This document shows positions 22,294 through 26,797 of a DNA stretch of 26,797 bases, piece after piece (position 1 is the stretch's first letter; each line of letters starts with the position of its first letter). Below the pieces are notes generated by a model, which was not told the origin of the DNA, ran no database searches, and was given only the letters and a program-made list of their open reading frames with translations. A program made the position numbers and the translations under genes. Source of the DNA: JOPF133 sp052144935 (GTDB lineage: Bacteria; Acidobacteriota; Terriglobia; Bryobacterales; Bryobacteraceae). The stretch is from NCBI GenBank assembly GCA_052144935.1, contig JBKQPR010000183.1, positions 1 through 26,797 of the forward strand, given 5' to 3'.

Positions 22294-24210
22294 GTGCCAA
22301 TTACAGAAATGTCCACCGAGACAGAGCGGGAGAACACGGTCCCGCTGAGCGAGAATATCCACCTTTTGAAGTGGGTGGAGAAGATGGCGCGGCTGACTAA
22401 GCCGGCTGCCATCCACTGGGTCGATGGTTCCCAGTTGGAGTACGAAATGCTGTGCGGCCGGCTGGTCGACGGCGGCACGTTCATACGGCTGAACCAGGAA
22501 CTCTGGCCGGGCTGCTTCTACGCGCGGTCGGACGCGGGGGATGTGGCGCGCGTGGAAGACCGCACCTTCATCTGCCCGGTCTCGCAGGAAGAGGCCGGGC
22601 CAACGAACAACTGGATGGACCCGGTTCCCATGCGTCGCAAGCTGAAATCGCTGTTCGACGGCTCGATGCGCGGGCGCACCATGTACGTGCTTCCGTTCAG
22701 CATGGGGCCGGTGGGTTCGCCGATGTCGGAGATCGGCGTGCAGCTCACCGATTCGGCCTACGTGGTGGTCAACATGCGCATCATGGCGCGCATCGGACTG
22801 CCGGTTTTCCAGGAGATCGATAAGGACTACAAGCGAGTGGTGCCTTGCATGCACAGCGTGGGCTACCCGCTGGAACCGGGGCAAGCGGATGTACCGTGGC
22901 CCTGCAACGCGGAGAAGTACATCGTGCATTTCCCGGAGCGGCGGGAAATCTGGTCGTACGGCTCGGGCTACGGCGGCAATGCGCTGCTGGGCAAGAAATG
23001 CCTGGCGCTGCGGATTGCCTCCAGTATGGCGCGCGACGACGGCTGGATGGCCGAGCACATGCTGATCGTGGGGATCGAAGACCCGCGCGGCGAGAAGACC
23101 TATGTGGCGGCGGCCTTCCCCAGCGCCTGCGGAAAGACCAACCTGGCCATGCTGATCCCGCCGGCGGGGTTCGAGGGCTGGAAGGCGTGGACGGTGGGCG
23201 ACGACATCGCCTGGATCCGTCCGGACGCGCACGGGCGGCTGCACGCCATCAATCCGGAAGCGGGTTTCTTCGGGGTGGCGCCGGGGACCTCGCAAAAGAC
23301 CAACCCCAACGCCATGGCGGCACTCTCGCGCAATACCATTTTCACCAACGTGGCGCTCACACCGGAGGGCGGCGTGTGGTGGGAGGGCATGACGGACAAA
23401 CCGCCGGACGAGTGCCTGGACTGGCAGGGCCACCGCTGGACCCCTGAAATCCACCGGCAGACCGGCGCCAAGGCCGCGCATCCCAATTCGCGCTTCACGG
23501 CGCCGGCCTCGCAGTGCCCTACAATCGACCCGGATTGGGAGGCGCCCAACGGCGTCCCGATCGGGGCCATCATCTTCGGCGGGCGGCGGGCGGACACCAT
23601 CCCGCTGGTGTATCAGGCCTTCAACTGGTCGGCGGGAGTCTACGCCGGGGCCACCATGGGTTCGGAGACTACCGCCGCCGCGGCAGGCGCTACCGGGAAC
23701 GTGCGCCGCGATCCGATGGCGATGCTGCCTTTCTGCGGCTACCATATGGGCGATTACTTCCGGCACTGGGTCGCGCTGCAGCGGACGCTCAGCGAAACGC
23801 CCGGCATTTTTCACGTGAACTGGTTCCGCAAGGACGCGGCGGGGAAGTTCCTGTGGCCCGGGTATGGGGAGAACATGCGGGTGCTGAAATGGGTGGTGGA
23901 CCGGGTGCGCGGGCGGGCCTATGGGCGCGAGATGCCGATCGGCTGGATGCCGCGCTATGAAGACCTGGAGTGGAACGGGATGGAGTTCGCGAAGGAACGG
24001 TTTCAGAAGCTTCAGGCCATCGACCGGTCCGCCTGGCGGCGCGAGATCGCCCAGCACGCGGAGCTGTTCATCGACCTGCACGACCACCTGCCGCCGGAGA
24101 TCCTCTACGAGCGCGAGCTGCTGATTGGACGGCTGTCGCACGAGCTTTCGCGGCCCATAAGGGACGACCGGCCGGAGCCGGTGTGGTGGGTGGATCCGGA
24201 CGGGGAGTGA
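22294..24210 (+). CDS. pckG: Phosphoenolpyruvate carboxykinase (GTP)
   Basis: A 638-residue GTP-type PEP carboxykinase converting oxaloacetate to PEP, the gateway to gluconeogenesis. Visible are the substrate-binding YVLPFSMGPVGSP, YGGNALLGKKCLALR, the kinase-1 loop FPSACGKTN with K281 and the hyper-reactive cysteine C279, the metal site VGDDIAWI, and IIFGGRRADTIPLVYQAFNW with the GSETTAAA segment. Family length is about 600-640. The GTG at 22294 has GGGAG (22281-22285) eight bases upstream and is preferred; ATG 22309 is an alternative. A hairpin repeat lies between it and the divergent cupin gene and may affect its expression. Confidence 0.96.
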   Translation: MPITEMSTETERENTVPLSENIHLLKWVEKMARLTKPAAIHWVDGSQLEYEMLCGRLVDGGTFIRLNQELWPGCFYARSDAGDVARVEDRTFICPVSQEEAGPTNNWMDPVPMRRKLKSLFDGSMRGRTMYVLPFSMGPVGSPMSEIGVQLTDSAYVVVNMRIMARIGLPVFQEIDKDYKRVVPCMHSVGYPLEPGQADVPWPCNAEKYIVHFPERREIWSYGSGYGGNALLGKKCLALRIASSMARDDGWMAEHMLIVGIEDPRGEKTYVAAAFPSACGKTNLAMLIPPAGFEGWKAWTVGDDIAWIRPDAHGRLHAINPEAGFFGVAPGTSQKTNPNAMAALSRNTIFTNVALTPEGGVWWEGMTDKPPDECLDWQGHRWTPEIHRQTGAKAAHPNSRFTAPASQCPTIDPDWEAPNGVPIGAIIFGGRRADTIPLVYQAFNWSAGVYAGATMGSETTAAAAGATGNVRRDPMAMLPFCGYHMGDYFRHWVALQRTLSETPGIFHVNWFRKDAAGKFLWPGYGENMRVLKWVVDRVRGRAYGREMPIGWMPRYEDLEWNGMEFAKERFQKLQAIDRSAWRREIAQHAELFIDLHDHLPPEILYERELLIGRLSHELSRPIRDDRPEPVWWVDPDGE

Positions 24211-24298
24211 GGGGGAGCGACACGGCGTCAGTTGACGGGCGTGACAGGCCGCTGCCTATCCTTTACCCTGGAAGGAGCAAGCACAAAGGGATCGCGGT

Positions 24299-24427
24299 AT
24301 GAACTTAACCATTGAACTTCCGGACGAGCTTGGGAGACGGTCCACCGGCCTCTACGGCCAGCGCCACAGATTCCGTTGCGACGAACTGGTCTTATCAATC
24401 AGCCTTTTTCGATACCTTGATCCCTAA
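24299..24427 (+). pseudogene. Antitoxin-like N-terminal fragment
   Basis: A 42-codon frame starts MNLTIELPDELGRR, a typical opening of small AbrB/RHH-like antitoxins, then becomes unremarkable and ends early, overlapping the 3' end of the convergent deformylase gene by 29 bases. A possible promoter, TTGACG (24232-24237) and TATCCT (24257-24262), and AAAGGG eight to nine bases before the ATG are present. No toxin gene follows on this strand. It is probably a decayed TA antitoxin. Confidence 0.35.
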
Positions 24428-24932
24428 AGAGATCAACGGGCTCCAACGCCGAAAGTGAGTCCATCCTATCAATATATAGGATACCTTCAAGGTGATCGAT
24501 CTCGTGCGCAATTACACGAGCGAGAAAACCCCGCGCGGAAAGAGTTTCTGGTTCGCCGCGTCTATTTTGATAAGAGATGTTGATTTTTTCCCTTCGTTCA
24601 ACTTCCCCACAGTAGTGCGGCAATGACATACACGTTTCCTTCTTGCGGTCTTTTTTTCCACTGGCTGAGATGATCTGAGGGTTGATCAGTATCAACGTGG
24701 GTTCGACCTTATCTGCGGATAAGTTAATTACGGCGACTTTGAGTTGAATGCCCACCTGGGGAGCCGCTAGGCCGACCGCTATCCGATATCGCTCGAAGGT
24801 CGCAACGATGTCATCAATGGTTTGTTGAAGCTCGGCTCCGAACGCCGCAACATTCTCGCAAGTCTGGCGTAGCGAAGTGTCCCGCCTTTCGAACTCCTCT
24901 CGTTCAAGTTGAACAATAGGCCGTATGCTCAT
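24399..24932 (-). CDS. Divergent peptide deformylase
   Basis: A 177-residue polypeptide-deformylase-fold metalloenzyme. The three family motifs are present but altered: motif I reads AVGLAAPQ (52-59; usually GxGxAAPQ), motif II reads ETCMS (99-103; usually EGCLS) with the metal cysteine C101, and motif III HEIDHLEG is intact with H143, E144 and H147. All metal ligands and the catalytic glutamate are therefore kept, so it may be active. It is not next to fmt, and its ATG overlaps the stop of the upstream membrane-protein gene (ATGA), unlike a housekeeping def gene. The base composition is clearly more AT-rich than pckG next door. A role as part of an accessory two-gene system is inferred. Confidence 0.82.
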   Translation of the reverse strand: MSIRPIVQLEREEFERRDTSLRQTCENVAAFGAELQQTIDDIVATFERYRIAVGLAAPQVGIQLKVAVINLSADKVEPTLILINPQIISASGKKDRKKETCMSLPHYCGEVERREKINISYQNRRGEPETLSARGFLARVIAHEIDHLEGILYIDRMDSLSALEPVDLFRDQGIEKG

Positions 24933-25774
24933 GCGTGCTCAGCGCGCGTTTCGCCTGGCAGTACCCACTTTACTTCATAATGATGGAAAAGCTGGGGCTT
25001 ACGAATCTCCCAGATGACCATTCCGTTCCGATCAAATGGCAGCGTTTTTGAGCTCAATGCCTTTTTCGTCACAATGCTGCTTGAAACTTCCCCGACAGCT
25101 TCTCGCAGGCCCATATCAGAGGGGATTGAAAGTTTCATCTTGAGCAGATCGGTCGGTTCATCTATCGTTGCTGAGAAAAACGGAACCGCCTTGCGATCGG
25201 AATCGTTCAATTCCCAGATAACTTCTGTCTCAATCTCCTCGTCCTTTGCGAGGGTCTTCTGAAATCGGATTTCGTAGAGCTGCCAAACATTCTTCCTGAA
25301 GGTTTCGTGCACTTCCTGTTCCTGGATCGCACTTTTCATTGAGACGATCCCACGCCCCGTCCAATGGTATTTGTCATGGTATTCATCGAGTCCGTTCCGC
25401 AGAGCTTTGAGCAGAAGGCGTTTTCTATAGGTGATGTGGGTCCTGTCGCGATACTCAAACACAATCTCTTTTTCAACAACGCGGAAATCACAGTCGAGAC
25501 GGCTGAACCGCGGGTGGAATCGACTGAGCTTCTGGTAACCGTACGCGTAAACCCACGCGCCGCCGCTGAGCGCGACCACAGCGATGAGCAGTCGATGTGG
25601 CGCAAGCACTCCCCACACAGCGGTGAGCCATTGCGACAACAGAACCGTTACGCTCGCCGCAAAAACCACGCCGAAGCAAAACCTAACAGCTTCCCAAATC
25701 GTCGCCCCGGCAGCCGCCCTGAGAAAATGATCGAAAAGCCGCTCAGATTTTTCTGGCACGGAGAAATTGTACAC
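24929..25774 (-). CDS. Two-TM membrane protein of unknown function
   Basis: A 281-residue protein not recognised as a named family. Two membrane helices are visible near the N-terminus (about 27-50, WEAVRFCFGVVFAASVTVLLSQWL region, and 62-81), joined by a short loop. The remaining ~200 residues are hydrophilic and alternate in a beta-strand-like way (DCDFRVVEKEIVFEYRD, KLSIPSDMGLREAV, MVIWEIRKPQLFHHYEVKWV), with a DEYHDKYHWTGRG segment in the middle. The layout, two helices then a beta-rich domain, resembles 2TM-beta effectors described in bacterial conflict systems, but this is only an architectural likeness. The start codon is GTG with no clear SD. It is translationally coupled to the deformylase gene downstream and AT-rich like it. 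Confidence 0.7.
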   Translation of the reverse strand: MYNFSVPEKSERLFDHFLRAAAGATIWEAVRFCFGVVFAASVTVLLSQWLTAVWGVLAPHRLLIAVVALSGGAWVYAYGYQKLSRFHPRFSRLDCDFRVVEKEIVFEYRDRTHITYRKRLLLKALRNGLDEYHDKYHWTGRGIVSMKSAIQEQEVHETFRKNVWQLYEIRFQKTLAKDEEIETEVIWELNDSDRKAVPFFSATIDEPTDLLKMKLSIPSDMGLREAVGEVSSSIVTKKALSSKTLPFDRNGMVIWEIRKPQLFHHYEVKWVLPGETRAEHA

Positions 25775-26042
25775 TACTACACTTGTGCGTGCAGCTGAAA
25801 AGTTCGCAGACGAATAGACGGGACTTTTTAGAGTAGGATTTTAGTCGGCCATCTCTTGTATTATCGGCCGGTGGCGATCTTTTTGCAACCCCCAGGAAGG
25901 ACGGAAGGACTCGTGAGGACTCTTTCCCACGTCGGAAGTGGCCATTATAGGGTATATACCTGATGAACAGCGGCGGCTCGGGAACTTGAAGGTGCCCCGG
26001 ATGGAATTCTTCCTCTTTAGAAAACGGGCCTGCTCTGAACCG
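25775..26042. other. AT-rich gene-free spacer
   Basis: No credible ORF, RNA gene or repeat was seen. It would hold the promoter of the two-TM/deformylase cassette. Confidence 0.5.
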
Positions 26043-26675
26043 TCAGTAGCGGATTAGAATACCGCTCTGGACGAGGTTGACCCGGTCAAAGTTCGGTGGC
26101 TGCGAGCCGAGCTTGTACACGGCGTTGACCGCGTAGTGTCCCGCAGGGTCGAACGCATAGCTGATCGAGCATTCTCCATAGGGGCGCCAGCCCGAGACCG
26201 CGTCCAAGTATATCGTTTCGTTCGTCTTGCCGCTGAGCTGCAAAGTACCAGTCTGGCGTGTGACGCTTTCGGCTGTGAAGAGATAGCGCGGGTAGACCGA
26301 GAGGCTCAACGAGAAGCTTCCAAATTCCCAGGTGCTCGAAACGTGCGGGCGGAGGCGACGGATCGCGTACACTGGGGTCACTACCTGCGAACTCTTGTCG
26401 GATGAAATCGCCGTGTCGTCGGTGAGAGCAGATCCGACCTCGGTCCCCAGATCGATCTGAGTGTCGTAGCCGAACTTGGCCTTCGGAACGTCCTGGGGAA
26501 GCGTCTTTGGGTCCAGCAAACGCGCCCGCTGAAACGCTTTCTGGGCGCGGTCAGCCTTAGTATTCTTCAACCTAGAAACGGCAGTTGTCAGCCGGTCCCG
26601 GGGATGAATTGCGGCTGTCCGAGTATCCTGCCGTTGAGGAAAACACAAAAAATCTTGCTCAAGATGAGGTGCCAT
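26043..26675 (-). CDS. Hypothetical protein with outer-membrane-barrel-like C-terminus
   Basis: A 210-codon frame, family not recognised. From about residue 60 on it shows alternating short strands rich in aromatics and Ser/Thr (WEFGSFSLSLSVYPRYLF, TGTLQLSGKTNETIYL, GECSISYAFDPAGHYAVNAVYKL) and ends in SGILIRY, an aromatic last residue typical of outer-membrane beta-barrels. There is no signal peptide at the given ATG, and the first ~45 residues are basic and not barrel-like, so the real start may lie upstream beyond a frameshift. It is likely the C-terminal part of a larger protein extending past the window edge. Confidence 0.45.
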   Translation of the reverse strand: MAPHLEQDFLCFPQRQDTRTAAIHPRDRLTTAVSRLKNTKADRAQKAFQRARLLDPKTLPQDVPKAKFGYDTQIDLGTEVGSALTDDTAISSDKSSQVVTPVYAIRRLRPHVSSTWEFGSFSLSLSVYPRYLFTAESVTRQTGTLQLSGKTNETIYLDAVSGWRPYGECSISYAFDPAGHYAVNAVYKLGSQPPNFDRVNLVQSGILIRY

Positions 26676-26797
26676 TTTTGAGGAGCGGTCAACTGCTCCG
26701 CAGCATCGCGAATCCTCGCCAGGAACGAGCTAATCCCTTGCAGTGCCGAGCGCATCTGGGGAGCCTTGGCGTGCAGGCTGGTGACCGTGACGGTGGT
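26588..26797 (-). CDS. Partial frame entering from the window edge
   Basis: In another minus-strand frame, the sequence from the window end reads VTVTSLHAKAPQMRSALQGI and then FLARIRDAAEQLTAPQKW before a TGA at 26588-26590. The helical part looks protein-like and may be the upstream part of the same gene as the barrel-like frame at 26043-26675, joined by a frameshift between about 26600 and 26690. The start lies outside the window. Confidence 0.3.
   Translation of the reverse strand, partial: TTVTVTSLHAKAPQMRSALQGISSFLARIRDAAEQLTAPQKWHLILSKIFCVFLNGRILGQPQFIPGTG

Overview
The window looks like a chromosomal stretch from a high-GC, diderm soil-type bacterium, most likely an Acidobacteriota member of the Solibacter/Bryobacter type. 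This is an inference. It rests on a Gram-negative lipid A gene set that uses LpxI, a TonB-like protein, several Ser/Thr kinase plus beta-propeller genes and relics of the kind abundant in that group, and many dispersed palindromic repeats. No rRNA, tRNA, CRISPR array or complete insertion sequence was found.

Layout. 1-4132: an NmrA-type NAD(P)-binding protein, a short relic of a kinase-propeller gene, then perR (a Fur-family peroxide sensor) and katG, an oxidative-stress pair. 4133-9337: a kinase-propeller zone with one intact Ser/Thr kinase on the minus strand flanked by two copies of a ~93-bp repeat, then a wreck in which the tail of one paralogue (minus strand) abuts a headless, frameshifted paralogue (plus strand), then a long hairpin. 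9338-9894: a ParE/ParD-like toxin-antitoxin pair. 10016-14235: a tight operon fabZ-lpxA-lpxI, a Gfo/Idh/MocA oxidoreductase and a TonB-like protein, the last two separated from lpxI by a 120-bp hairpin repeat. 14578-14800: a candidate small structured RNA with its own promoter and a terminator-like hairpin. 15002-17813: coaD, a class I aminotransferase and a class I mannose-6-phosphate isomerase. 17716-18291: a second toxin-antitoxin pair (DUF433 plus a DUF5615-type PIN-like toxin) converging on and overlapping the isomerase end. 18417-20234: a secreted gamma-glutamyltransferase-like enzyme. 20235-20816: no gene, but a short repeat and an unusual set of four paired perfect palindromes. 20817-22109: a methyltransferase broken by two in-frame stops and a WbuC-type cupin. 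22154-24210: a second long hairpin repeat and GTP-dependent PEP carboxykinase.

24299-26797 is visibly more AT-rich and looks acquired. It holds an antitoxin-like fragment, a two-gene cassette (a two-TM membrane protein overlapping a divergent peptide deformylase), and the end of an outer-membrane-barrel-like protein running off the window.

The housekeeping genes cover lipid A start-up (FabZ, LpxA, LpxI), CoA synthesis, amino-acid and sugar-phosphate metabolism, gluconeogenesis and peroxide defence. The accessory material (TA modules, kinase-propeller debris, palindromic repeats, the deformylase cassette) sits between them. The best candidates for something undescribed are the paired-palindrome array at 20461-20663, the candidate RNA at 14612-14800 and the 2TM/deformylase cassette at 24399-25774.
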